Shown here: positions 27,827 through 36,127 of the stretch, piece by piece
How positions within the stretch are numbered: the first letter of the stretch is position 1
Layout of the letters: each line of letters starts with the position of its first letter
Source of the DNA: Stutzerimonas balearica DSM 6083
Lineage (GTDB): Bacteria > Pseudomonadota > Gammaproteobacteria > Pseudomonadales > Pseudomonadaceae
NCBI RefSeq assembly: GCF_000818015.1
Contig: NZ_CP007511.1
Span: forward strand, 2,032,001-2,096,000
DNA: 64,000 nt
Direction of reading: 5' to 3'
The notes under the pieces: model-generated
What the model saw: the letters and a program-made list of their open reading frames with translations, nothing else
Told to the model about the DNA's origin: nothing
Database searches by the model: none
Translations under genes and position numbers: made by a program

Positions 27827-28978
27827 TCAGACCGGCGGCTGGCGCTCGGGCTCGAGCGTGCTCGGCGGCTCCTTGTCGGTCGGGTGTCGCCGCGCCACCG
27901 CCAGGTCGGCGCGCAGCTGTGGCAGGGCATGCGGGTATTGGCGCTGGATGAAGCCCACCAGGTTCTCGCGGATGTGGCAGCGCAGGTCCCAGTTGCGCGA
28001 GGAGTCCGGTGAGCTGACCAGCACGCGCAGCTGGATGGCCTTTTCGCTGGTGTCGGTGATCTGCAGCACGCAGACCCGGCCGTCCCACAGCTCCGGTACC
28101 TCCTTGCACAGCCGGCGCAGTTCCTCGCGCACGGGTTCGAGCGGCAGCGAGTAGTCGACCCAGATGAACACCGAGCCGATCAGGTTGGAACTGCGCCGCG
28201 TCCAGTTCTGGAACGGCTGCTCGATGAAATACTGCAGCGGCACCACCAGCCGGCGGTCGTCCCAGATGCGCACCACCACGTAGGTGCCGGTGATCTCTTC
28301 GATGCGGCCCCACTCGTTCTCGACGATGACGACGTCGTCCAGGCGGATGGGCTGGGTAATGGCGATCTGCAGCCCGGCGATCAGGTTCGCCAGTACCGGG
28401 CGCGCGGCAAAGCCCACCGCAAGGCCGGCCAGGCCGGCGGACGCCAGCAGGCTGGTGCCGAACTGGCGCGCCGAGGGAAAGGTCATCAGCATCGCCGCGG
28501 CGCCGATCAGCACGATGAACAGGCTCAATGTGCGCAGCAGTACGCGCGACTGCGTCTGGATCTGCCGGGCGCGCAGGTTGTCGGCGACGTCCACCGGATT
28601 GCTGATCACGATGACCTGCTGCAGGCTGCGCAGCACGCGCAGCGCCAGCCAGGTGACGCAGGTGATGATCAGCAGGCTGGTCAGGTGGCGGGCGAAGGCG
28701 ATCAGGGGCAGGTCGTCCGGTGCCGCATGCCAGACGCCCTGCAGGCCGAGCAGCGGAAGCAGGACGCGCACCGGGCGCTCCAGATGCTCGGCCAGTTCCC
28801 GGGTCAGCAGAAAACCGCGTGCCAGGCGCAACGTGACGGCGGTCAGCAGCCGCCCGAACAGGCTGAACACCAGCAGCACGCTCGCCGCCATGGCCAGGGT
28901 ACGCAGCCCGGGTTGGGTGATGTAGTTCTCCCATTGCAGGAAGAAAGCCGGCAGTTCGATGGGAAACCCCCGTTGCAT
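27827..28978 (-). CDS. Mechanosensitive ion channel, MscS family
   Basis: An inner-membrane channel that opens under membrane tension to relieve hypo-osmotic shock. It has 383 residues from the ATG at 28978, about four or five N-terminal hydrophobic segments, then the MscS core (SAGLAGLAVGFAARPVLANL as pore helix, then DDVVIVENEWGRIEEITG as the beta domain). A GTG at 29029 would add 17 residues, but those (PELCRPGPVTGH) look non-coding. A GAACTT promoter-like site overlaps this start region, so the exact start is not certain. Confidence 0.85.
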   Translation of the reverse strand: MQRGFPIELPAFFLQWENYITQPGLRTLAMAASVLLVFSLFGRLLTAVTLRLARGFLLTRELAEHLERPVRVLLPLLGLQGVWHAAPDDLPLIAFARHLTSLLIITCVTWLALRVLRSLQQVIVISNPVDVADNLRARQIQTQSRVLLRTLSLFIVLIGAAAMLMTFPSARQFGTSLLASAGLAGLAVGFAARPVLANLIAGLQIAITQPIRLDDVVIVENEWGRIEEITGTYVVVRIWDDRRLVVPLQYFIEQPFQNWTRRSSNLIGSVFIWVDYSLPLEPVREELRRLCKEVPELWDGRVCVLQITDTSEKAIQLRVLVSSPDSSRNWDLRCHIRENLVGFIQRQYPHALPQLRADLAVARRHPTDKEPPSTLEPERQPPV

Positions 28979-28990
28979 GGACGTGTGCCC

Positions 28991-29017
28991 AGTGACTGGG
29001 CCGGGTCGGCAAAGTTC
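28991..29017 (-). promoter_or_regulatory. Weak AlgU-like promoter ahead of the MscS gene
   Basis: GAACTT-N16-TCACT on the minus strand. The -35 is exact; the -10 is poor (TCACT against TCTGA) and the leader to the assumed ATG would be very short, so this may be fortuitous. Confidence 0.3.
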
Positions 29018-29054
29018 AGGCGCAACCACCAGGGTGCAGCCAGTCGGGTGGCTG

Positions 29055-29082
29055 GAACTTGCCTCGCCGGTCAGCCCTCACA
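29055..29082 (+). promoter_or_regulatory. AlgU-like promoter for the DUF892 gene
   Basis: GAACTT-N17-TCACA on the plus strand, 54 bp upstream of the ATG at 29137, a normal leader. The -35 is exact and the -10 is partial. Confidence 0.45.
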
Positions 29083-29136
29083 CCTGACAGGTGGGCGAAC
29101 CTGCCCTTCGAGCTTTCAAGCATAGGAGACGACACC

Positions 29137-29667
29137 ATGCAAAGCGCCCAGACCGGCAACGATGTACGAGTGGAGCGACTGATCGAATGGCTGCGCGATG
29201 CGCATGCGATGGAGGCCCAGGCCGAAACCATGCTCAACAAGCAGGCGAGCCGGATCGAGAACTACCCCGACCTCAAGGCGAGGATCGAACAGCACATCGT
29301 CGAGACCCAGAACCAGGCCAAGCTGATCGAAGGCTGCCTGCGTCGCTACGACAAGTCGTACTCCGGCTTCAAGGACATGGGCGGCAAGATGATGGCGATG
29401 GGGCAGGCCATGGGCGGCATGATGGTCAATGACGAGATCGTCAAGGGCGCGCAGATGGGTTACGTGTTCGAGAACCTGGAGATCGCCTCGTACACCATTC
29501 TCATCGCCGCGGCCCAGGCCGTGGGCGACACCGAGACCCAGCAGGTCTGCAAGCGCATCCTCGAGGAGGAAGTCGCCATGGCCGAATGGCTGCGCCAGCA
29601 CCTGCCGCAGCTGACCCAGGCCTACCTGACCCGCGCTGCGACGCCTGACGTCGAAGCCAAGCGCTGA
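29137..29667 (+). CDS. DUF892 ferritin-like protein (YciE/YciF type)
   Basis: A 176-residue helical bundle. Residues from RVERLIEWLRDAHAMEAQAETML, with the Glu/His pattern at FENLEIASYTILIAAAQ and CKRILEEEVAMAEWLRQHLP, match DUF892, a ferritin-like four-helix family induced by osmotic and stationary-phase stress in enterobacteria. The middle holds a methionine/glycine-rich stretch (GGKMMAMGQAMGGMMV). The ATG at 29137 has an AGGAGAC site. Biochemical function unknown. Confidence 0.85.
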   Translation: MQSAQTGNDVRVERLIEWLRDAHAMEAQAETMLNKQASRIENYPDLKARIEQHIVETQNQAKLIEGCLRRYDKSYSGFKDMGGKMMAMGQAMGGMMVNDEIVKGAQMGYVFENLEIASYTILIAAAQAVGDTETQQVCKRILEEEVAMAEWLRQHLPQLTQAYLTRAATPDVEAKR

Positions 29668-29758
29668 TCATCTGCCGGCCGCAGGGAACCGCAGCCGAGG
29701 CCGGCCCACTGTGAACGCCGCCGCCCCCGGGCAGGGGCGGCGGGCGTGGCGGACCTTC

Positions 29759-30034
29759 ATGAAACAACGACCCCTGCTCAAGACCTTCACCTTCGCGATC
29801 CTGCACTTTCTGACCGCGTTCGTGGTGGTCTACGCATTGACCGGCAACTTCGCCATCAGCGGCGCGGCCGCACTGATCGAGCCGGTCGTCAATACCTTCG
29901 TTTTCTACTTGCACGAACGTGCCTGGCAGCGGCTCGGTCATCGCCGGAGCACGCGAAGCCACAGTTATGGGCACGACCTGTTCGCCAGATTCCTGCGCCG
30001 CTCGGGGCCGCGCGGTGCTTCGCTGCGCCGCTGA
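29759..30034 (+). CDS. DUF2061 small membrane protein
   Basis: A 91-residue protein: FTFAILHFLTAFVVVYALTG and a second hydrophobic region (ISGAAALIEPVVNTFVFYLHE) match DUF2061, a two-helix inner-membrane family of unknown role. A GTG at 29711 would add 16 residues, but family members begin like MKQRPLLKTFTF, so I prefer the ATG at 29759. It follows DUF892 by 91 bp. Confidence 0.75.
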   Translation: MKQRPLLKTFTFAILHFLTAFVVVYALTGNFAISGAAALIEPVVNTFVFYLHERAWQRLGHRRSTRSHSYGHDLFARFLRRSGPRGASLRR

Positions 30035-30037
30035 CGC

Positions 30038-30307
30038 TCAGTCGAGCGCCGCGGGCTCGGCCGGCAGTTCGCTGCGCGTGGCGTAGAGCTCGATGCGCAG
30101 CTCCTGGGCCAGGCGCACCAGGTTGGCCGCATCGCGGCACTGGTCGTAGCGGATGCCGAGCACGGTCAGTTCCTCGCGATCGGCCTGGTCGCCGTAAAGG
30201 CGCACGGTCATCGAGCTGTCCGATTGCGGCTGGCATTCGCAGCGGTAGGGCTGCAGGTGGTCATGCAGGATCGCTTCGATCTTGAACAAAGGTAGCCGAG
30301 TGCTCAT
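30038..30307 (-). CDS. DUF1652 domain-containing small protein
   Basis: An 89-residue soluble protein. FKIEAILHDHLQPYRCECQ, SSMTVRLYGDQADREELTV and IRYDQCRDAANLVRLAQELR match DUF1652, a short family common in Pseudomonas and of unknown function. Start chosen at the ATG with a strong AAGGAGG site; the longer frame upstream has no ribosome-binding site. Convergent with DUF2061 (3 bp apart). Confidence 0.75.
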   Translation of the reverse strand: MSTRLPLFKIEAILHDHLQPYRCECQPQSDSSMTVRLYGDQADREELTVLGIRYDQCRDAANLVRLAQELRIELYATRSELPAEPAALD

Positions 30308-30580
30308 GGGGGCCTCCTTTTGCTGGGAGGTGACTGGGCCATGCGCAGGACTGACAGCGCATCGTTGAGGGCGGACCACGAAGATGAACCCTAGCACCCT
30401 CGTGACAGATGTAAACGCCAACTTTGTCACAGCATTCGCCCGGATCGCCGAGTGGCCGTATTCCGGCGCTTCACGCGGCGACCATTGGTCAGTTGGCCTT
30501 CGAGCGCAACGCGGATCCGCTGTCACAACCGATACCAGTCAAAGATGACAGCCGCGTAACGGTCGTGCTGAGGAGGTTGC

Positions 30581-30880
30581 ATGAATCGCGTCGTTCTGAC
30601 GTTTGCGCTCACCGCACTGGTGGCGCTTTCCGCCGCGGCCCAATGGCCGGCCGGCACGCCGCGCGATGACCAGGGCTCGCGCCCGAGCCCGATGGGCAAT
30701 CCGACGCCGCAGCAGGAGGTGGAAACCCATCGCGACGACCAGGGGCGAGTCGTCACCGAGGACGGCAAGCCGGTGCGCAGCGGCGCCGGCGCGGACGCCG
30801 AGGCCTCGGAGCGCTCGACACGCCATGACGACCAGGGCGGCCCGCATGACGAGTCGACCTCGTCCGGTTCCGTCGAATGA
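30581..30880 (+). CDS. Small exported hypothetical protein with DDQG repeats
   Basis: A 99-residue protein: a short signal peptide (residues 1-20, LTALVALSAAAQ) then a charged, disordered, repetitive chain with RDDQG at three places (PRDDQGSRP, HRDDQGRVV, RHDDQGGP). A good GAGGAGG site precedes the ATG. It is 18 bp upstream of ligD and probably co-transcribed. I do not recognise a family. Confidence 0.6.
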   Translation: MNRVVLTFALTALVALSAAAQWPAGTPRDDQGSRPSPMGNPTPQQEVETHRDDQGRVVTEDGKPVRSGAGADAEASERSTRHDDQGGPHDESTSSGSVE

Positions 30881-30898
30881 TCGTCGCCGAGGTGCAAG

Positions 30899-33436
30899 AT
30901 GCCACTGGAAGAATACAACCGCAGGCGTGACTTCGCCGCGACCCCCGAGCCCAGCGGAACGCCGCGTCGCACCGGGCGTGCCAAGGCGCGGGCGCTGCAG
31001 TTCTGCGTGCAGAAGCATGACGCGACGCGCCTGCACTACGACTTCCGCCTGGAACTCGATGGGACGCTAAAGAGCTGGGCGATTCCCAAGGGGCCGAGCC
31101 TGGACCCCAAGGTCCGGCGGCTGGCGGTGCACGTCGAAGACCATCCGCTGGATTACGCCACCTTCGAGGGGCGCATCCCGGACGGGCACTATGGCGCCGG
31201 GGAGGTGATCGTCTGGGATCGCGGTATCTGGATTCCACAGGGCGACGCCGCCGAGGCCTATCGCAAGGGCAAGCTCAAGTTTGAACTGCAGGGCGAAAAG
31301 CTCGCCGGCGTGTGGAATCTGGTGCGCACGCACATGCAGGGCGACAAGGAGCAGTGGTTCCTGATCAAGTCCAACGACGAGCAGGCAAGGCCGCAAAGCG
31401 AGTACGACATCGTCGCCGAGCAGCCTGACAGCGTGCTCAGCGAGCGCACGCTGATTCCCCGTCGCCGCGGTGCGGCCAAGCCTGCGGCGGCGCCCCCCAG
31501 CAAGGGGACAGGCCGGCGCAAGAGCAAGGCGGCCGCGCCAGCGCTGCCGGAGGGCGCCGTGCCCGCCGAACTGCCGGCGAGTTTCAAGCCGCAGCTGGCG
31601 ACGCTCGTCGAATCCGTGCCCGAGGGCGACTGGCGCTACGAGATCAAGTTCGACGGCTACCGCCTCTTGGCGCGTATCGAGGGCGAGCGGGTGCAGCTGT
31701 TCACCCGTAATGGCCACGACTGGACGGCGAAGATGCCGCGGCAGGCCGAAGCGCTGGCCGGGCTCGGGCTGGATTCGGCCTGGCTGGACGGCGAGGTGGT
31801 GGTGCTGGGCGAGGAGGGCGCACCCGACTTCCAGGCGCTGCAGAACGCGTTCGAGGCCGGGCGCAGCGGCAGCATCCTCTACTACCTGTTCGATGCGCCC
31901 TATCTGGACGGCCACGACCTGCGCCAGGTGCCGGTCGAAGAGCGCCGAGCGCTGCTGGCCCGGTTGCTCGAGCGCAGCGACAGCGAGCTGCTGCGGTTTT
32001 CCGCCGACTTCAGCGAGCAACCCGAGAGCATTCTCGAGAGCGCCTGCCAAATGCGTCTGGAAGGGTTGATCGGCAAGCGTGCGGGGAGCAGCTACGTGTC
32101 CCGCCGCAGCAACAGCTGGGTGAAGATCAAGTGCAAGAATCGGCAGGAATTCATCATCGTCGGTTATACCGAACCCAAGGGCGCGCGCAGCGGTTTCGGG
32201 GCGCTGCTGCTGGGTCTGCATGACGATGACGGCAAGCTGCAGTACGCCGGCAAGGTCGGCACCGGCTTCAATCAGGCGACGCTGAAAAGCCTGCACGCCA
32301 AGATGCGGCCGCTGGAAACCGAACGCTCGCCGCTGGCCAAGGCGCCGCCGGCCGCGGATGTGCGCGGGGCGCACTGGCTCGAACCGCAGCTGATGTGCGA
32401 AGTGGCCTACGCCGAGATGACGCGCCAGGGCGTGGTGCGGCATTCGGTGTTCCATGGGCTGCGCTCGGACAAGCCGGCCAAGGCGATCACCCGTGAGGTC
32501 GCCCGCACGGCGCCCGCGCGGCAGGGCACCAGCGATGCGCTGGCAGCCACGCGCGTGCGCATCAGCAACCCGGAGCGGGTCATCGACCCGGCGATCGGCG
32601 CGACCAAGCTCGAACTCGCGCGCTTCTACGCCGAAGTGGCGCCCTGGGCCCTGCCGCACCTGCAACGGCGGCCGCTGGCACTGGTGCGCGCGCCGGAAGG
32701 CATCGACGGCGAGCTGTTCTTCCAGAAGCACGCCGACAAGCTGAGCATTCCGCACATCACCCAGCTCGATCCATCGCTGTACCCCGAGCATGCGCCGCTG
32801 CTGGTGATCGAGAGTGCCAAGGCGCTGGTCGGCGCCGCGCAGATGGGCACGGTCGAATTGCATACCTGGAATGCCAAGGCGCCGGCGCTGGACCACCCGG
32901 ACCGCTTCGTCCTCGACCTCGACCCGGACCCGGCGCTGCCGTGGAAGCGCATGCTCGAAGCGACCCAGCTGACCCAGACGCTGCTCGACGAGATTGGCCT
33001 GGAGTCCTATCTAAAGACCAGTGGCGGCAAGGGCATGCACATTCTGGTGCCCTTGCGCCCGGTGCATGGCTGGGCGGAGGTCAAGGCCTTCAGCCAGGCC
33101 GTGGCGCGCTACCTGGCCAAGCTGCTGCCGCAGCATTTCTCTGCCGTCAGCGGACCGAAGAACCGGATCGGCAAGATCTTCATCGACTACCTGCGCAACA
33201 GCCAGGGTGCGAGCACGGTCGCAGCATTTTCCGTTCGCGCGCGTGAAGGCTTGCCGGTGTCGGTGCCCATCGCGCGCGAGGAACTGCCGGAACTGCGCGG
33301 GGCCAACGCCTGGACGGTGCGCAATCTACTGCCGCGGCTGGAAGAACTGGGGCGCGAAGACCCCTGGGAAGGGTTCTGGAACAGCGAGCAGCAGATCAGC
33401 GCCGAGATGCGCGAGCGACTCGGCATGAAGGATTAA
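30899..33436 (+). CDS. ligD: DNA ligase D (NHEJ: phosphoesterase, ligase, polymerase)
   Basis: ATP-dependent multidomain repair ligase of bacterial non-homologous end joining; it works with Ku to trim, fill and seal double-strand breaks. 845 residues: phosphoesterase domain (about 1-190; HDATRLHYDFRLEL, GHYGAGEVIVWD), ligase (about 210-520; adenylated lysine K250 in EIKFDGYR, then DGEVVVLGEEG, EGLIGKRAGSSY), and polymerase/primase domain (about 545-845; LDLDPDPALPW catalytic Asp pair, KTSGGKGMHI). Pseudomonas-type order and length. The Ku gene and a second polymerase module lie 20 kb away on the other strand. Confidence 0.95.
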   Translation: MPLEEYNRRRDFAATPEPSGTPRRTGRAKARALQFCVQKHDATRLHYDFRLELDGTLKSWAIPKGPSLDPKVRRLAVHVEDHPLDYATFEGRIPDGHYGAGEVIVWDRGIWIPQGDAAEAYRKGKLKFELQGEKLAGVWNLVRTHMQGDKEQWFLIKSNDEQARPQSEYDIVAEQPDSVLSERTLIPRRRGAAKPAAAPPSKGTGRRKSKAAAPALPEGAVPAELPASFKPQLATLVESVPEGDWRYEIKFDGYRLLARIEGERVQLFTRNGHDWTAKMPRQAEALAGLGLDSAWLDGEVVVLGEEGAPDFQALQNAFEAGRSGSILYYLFDAPYLDGHDLRQVPVEERRALLARLLERSDSELLRFSADFSEQPESILESACQMRLEGLIGKRAGSSYVSRRSNSWVKIKCKNRQEFIIVGYTEPKGARSGFGALLLGLHDDDGKLQYAGKVGTGFNQATLKSLHAKMRPLETERSPLAKAPPAADVRGAHWLEPQLMCEVAYAEMTRQGVVRHSVFHGLRSDKPAKAITREVARTAPARQGTSDALAATRVRISNPERVIDPAIGATKLELARFYAEVAPWALPHLQRRPLALVRAPEGIDGELFFQKHADKLSIPHITQLDPSLYPEHAPLLVIESAKALVGAAQMGTVELHTWNAKAPALDHPDRFVLDLDPDPALPWKRMLEATQLTQTLLDEIGLESYLKTSGGKGMHILVPLRPVHGWAEVKAFSQAVARYLAKLLPQHFSAVSGPKNRIGKIFIDYLRNSQGASTVAAFSVRAREGLPVSVPIAREELPELRGANAWTVRNLLPRLEELGREDPWEGFWNSEQQISAEMRERLGMKD

Positions 33437-33440
33437 GCCG

Positions 33441-33456
33441 CCATCCGTCCGGATGG
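33441..33456 (+). terminator. Hairpin after ligD, possible weak terminator
   Basis: CCATCCG-TC-CGGATGG, a 7-bp perfect stem five bases after the stop, without a T-run. Confidence 0.3.
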
Positions 33457-33603
33457 GGGGCTGCCTGCACCGCGAGGGCGATACACAAGCCGGCCAAGCG
33501 CAGCGAACAATCGGCCGGATCACGGAGCTGTTTCGGCGAGCGGAGCGCCAGGCCAAGGCCAGCATGACGTCGGCCCAAAAAGAGAATCAAAGGAGTGCTC
33601 TGC

Positions 33604-34653
33604 ATGTTTCCACGCAAACCGCTGTATATCTGCCTTCTTCTTGGCGCCTTGCCAAGCCTGGCGCTGGCTCAGGTCGCGGTGGACCAGACCGGCACCGACA
33701 ACGAAATCATTCTCGAGCAGGGAGGCGGCACGGGTAATTCGGCGAGCCAGACCCAGGACGGCGTACTGAACCGTTCACGGGTGGTGCAGACCGGCAACGG
33801 CAACGAGGCGACGACCAACCAGTTCGGTGTCGAGAACCAGGCGCAGATCATCCAGACCGGCGACCTGAACCAGGCCAGCATCTACCAGGCCAACCTGGAT
33901 TACGTGCACAGCGCCGCGGTCGAGCAGGTGGGTAGCGCGAATGTCATCGAACTGACGCAGACCGGCGGCAACGGCTCGGGGGCAGTGCTGTACCAGGAGG
34001 GCGCTCGCAACGTGCAGCGCATCGACCAGTTCTACTACGTGAACTCGCTGGACGCGTCCTCACAGGGCGACGATAACCTCATCGAGGTCACGCAGAACGG
34101 CGGTGGCTCGGCGACGCTCCGCCAACTGGGCGATGCCAACCGCATCGCCGTCTATCAGGAAACGCCGGCCTACGGCGGTTCGGTCTACATCAACCAGGAC
34201 GGCACGCAGAACCAGGCAGCGGTGCGCCAGGTCGGCGGGCGTTACTACACCGGCGAGGTGCGGCTCGATCAGCGCGGCGAAGCGAATGCTGCCCGTGTCG
34301 AGCAATGGTCGGGGTTCAGTACGGTTGCCTTCAGCCAGGACGGTGTCGGCAACGCCCTGGTCGTGCAGCAGAGCACGCGCAGCGGCACGGTCCGCGGCAG
34401 TTCGGTCGGCAACGACAACCGTGTGAATGTCGAGCAGGGCTACGATGGGCCGACGCTGGACATCGCGCAGAACGGCTCGGCCAATGAAATCGACGTGGTG
34501 CAGGAAGCGGCCTACGGCACCGCGTCGATCAGCCAGACCGGCGATGCCAACGTTGCGGTGCTGAACCAGGTGACCGGGTTCGCCCTGCAGCCGCCGAGCG
34601 CGACCATCGTGCAGAACGGCACGGGCAACAGCGCGACGGTGACGCAGCGCTAG
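33604..34653 (+). CDS. Curlin-repeat (CsgA/CsgB-like) secreted protein
   Basis: A 349-residue secreted protein with a signal peptide (LLLGALPSLALA) followed entirely by degenerate curlin-type repeats of about 20-25 residues: QTGxxNxAxxxQ units such as VDQTGTDNEIILEQ, VQTGNGNEATTNQ, IQTGDLNQASIYQ and SQTGDANVAVLNQ. Spacing and the Q/N/G pattern match amyloid-forming CsgA/CsgB, but the chain is longer than CsgA (about 150). The ATG at 33604 is eight bases from AAAGGAG. No csgD, csgE, csgF or csgG is near; an export system elsewhere would be needed. It could be a biofilm amyloid or a nucleator. Confidence 0.75.
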   Translation: MFPRKPLYICLLLGALPSLALAQVAVDQTGTDNEIILEQGGGTGNSASQTQDGVLNRSRVVQTGNGNEATTNQFGVENQAQIIQTGDLNQASIYQANLDYVHSAAVEQVGSANVIELTQTGGNGSGAVLYQEGARNVQRIDQFYYVNSLDASSQGDDNLIEVTQNGGGSATLRQLGDANRIAVYQETPAYGGSVYINQDGTQNQAAVRQVGGRYYTGEVRLDQRGEANAARVEQWSGFSTVAFSQDGVGNALVVQQSTRSGTVRGSSVGNDNRVNVEQGYDGPTLDIAQNGSANEIDVVQEAAYGTASISQTGDANVAVLNQVTGFALQPPSATIVQNGTGNSATVTQR

Positions 34654-34693
34654 GTCCGGTGGCCGGCGAGGTGGCTGGAGACGGCCGCCTCGC

Positions 34694-34921
34694 TCAATGG
34701 TCGAAGCAGTCGCTGCCCTGGCGCAGGTAGGTGACGCTGTGTGGCTGCCCCTGCGAATCGAGGTAGGTCATCTTCGCTTCGACCACCGCGCAGCCGCCGG
34801 CCGGCACCTCGATGGAAACCACCTTGGCGATGTCCGCCGGCGGGGCTTGCCGGGCGGGTTCCTGCGCCCAGGCGGGGGTGGTGAACAGGGTGATGATCGC
34901 CACGTGTGCAAGCCATTTCAT
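34694..34921 (-). CDS. Small periplasmic hypothetical protein with two cysteines
   Basis: A 75-residue protein: signal peptide (MKWLAHVAIITLFTTPAWAQ) then a 55-residue mature part with two cysteines (GGCAVVEAKM, GSDCFDH) that could form a disulfide. A GAGGAGATCGAT site precedes the ATG. It is convergent with the curlin-repeat gene (40 bp apart), so they may be unrelated. No family recognised. Confidence 0.6.
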   Translation of the reverse strand: MKWLAHVAIITLFTTPAWAQEPARQAPPADIAKVVSIEVPAGGCAVVEAKMTYLDSQGQPHSVTYLRQGSDCFDH

Positions 34922-34973
34922 ATCGATCTCCTCGAACGCCGGACAGGCGAAGCCGCTCACCCGGCATGGAATT

Positions 34974-34998
34974 AAAAAAGGCTGCCGCGCGGGCAGCC
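34974..34998 (-). terminator. Intrinsic terminator for the LysR gene
   Basis: On the minus strand GGCTGCC-CGCGC-GGCAGCC is followed by TTTTTT. It lies between the LysR stop (35121) and the small two-cysteine gene. Confidence 0.8.
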
Positions 34999-35120
34999 AG
35001 GATGACGTGCCGTTCACCAAAGGAGCGATTCATGGAACGGGGCAGCGTGACGGTACGGCCGCTGCCTGTCATGCCGGATAGCTTAGGGCCCGGCGGGGTG
35101 CGGAAAAACCGCGCGCCGGT

Positions 35121-36083
35121 TCAAGCACCGTTGCGTGGGAGGTAACAATCGGCCCAGTACGCCCGGTCTTCGAGCACGCTGTGGTAGGCCTGCATCGCCT
35201 CGGGCAACGCCTGGCGGAGGAAGTCGACCCAGGTCTTGATCTTCGCATCGAGAAAGCGCCGTGATGGGTACAGCGCGTAGATCGCCTTGGCCTGCAGGCG
35301 GTGCTCGGGCAGCAGGCGAACCAGGCCGCCGCGTTGCAGAGCGGGCGCGGCCACGTAATCAGGCAGCTGGCAGATGCCCATGCCGGTCTGCGCCGCGTTG
35401 ACCATGGCTTCGGCGACATTGACCTTGAAGCGCTCGCCAGGCTCGAACACCCGCTCGCCGTCCGTGCCGAGAAAATGCCAGGCGTCGCCCAGCGACGGGT
35501 CGGCCAGGCGCAGGCAGCGATGCGCGGCGAGCTCGCTCGGCTCGCGGGGTACGCCGTACCTGGCCAGGTAGGCGGGCGCGGCGCACAGCACCTGCACCAC
35601 GTCGCCCAGGCGTTGCGCGATCAGCTCGGAGTCCTGCAGCTCATGGCGCAGGGTGATGACCACGTCGAGCCCGTCCTGCAGCAGGTCGGGGCGATGCTGG
35701 GACAGCGTCAGGTCGAGCTCCACCTCCGGGTAACGCTCGGCATAGCGACCGGCCAGCGGTGCCAGCAGCTGGATGCCGAGCCCGGTGATCGAGTGCACGC
35801 GCAGGCGGCCGCGTGGCTCGATGCGCGCACAGCCGGCCTCCAGCTCGGCCTGCTCGAGCTGGGCGAGGATCTGCCGGCAGCGCTCGACATAGCGCGAGCC
35901 GGCTTCGCTCAGGGCCAGGCGCCGTGTGGTGCGGTGCAGCAGCCTGGCCTGCAGGTGGTTTTCCAGCTCCGAGACCAGCCGCGACACTTGTGCGGTCGAC
36001 ATGCCGCACTGCTCGGCGGCGGCGGTGAACGAGCCGGCATCGACGACCCGGACAAAGGTCCGCATGGCGTGCATCAGGTCCAT
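35121..36083 (-). CDS. LysR family transcriptional regulator
   Basis: A 320-residue regulator: winged HTH at residues 5-62 (GSFTAAAEQCGMSTAQVSRLVSELENHLQ), then an effector domain of the CrgA-like type (FLDAKIKTWVDFLRQALPE at the end). It is on the same strand as, and 45 bp after, the efflux operon outer-membrane factor; an AGAGGTAAC site precedes the ATG. It may control the upstream efflux genes or something elsewhere. Confidence 0.88.
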   Translation of the reverse strand: MDLMHAMRTFVRVVDAGSFTAAAEQCGMSTAQVSRLVSELENHLQARLLHRTTRRLALSEAGSRYVERCRQILAQLEQAELEAGCARIEPRGRLRVHSITGLGIQLLAPLAGRYAERYPEVELDLTLSQHRPDLLQDGLDVVITLRHELQDSELIAQRLGDVVQVLCAAPAYLARYGVPREPSELAAHRCLRLADPSLGDAWHFLGTDGERVFEPGERFKVNVAEAMVNAAQTGMGICQLPDYVAAPALQRGGLVRLLPEHRLQAKAIYALYPSRRFLDAKIKTWVDFLRQALPEAMQAYHSVLEDRAYWADCYLPRNGA

Positions 36084-36127
36084 CGATTGTTACCTCTGGC
36101 GTAAACGCCGACGCTCGGCGCGCGCTC

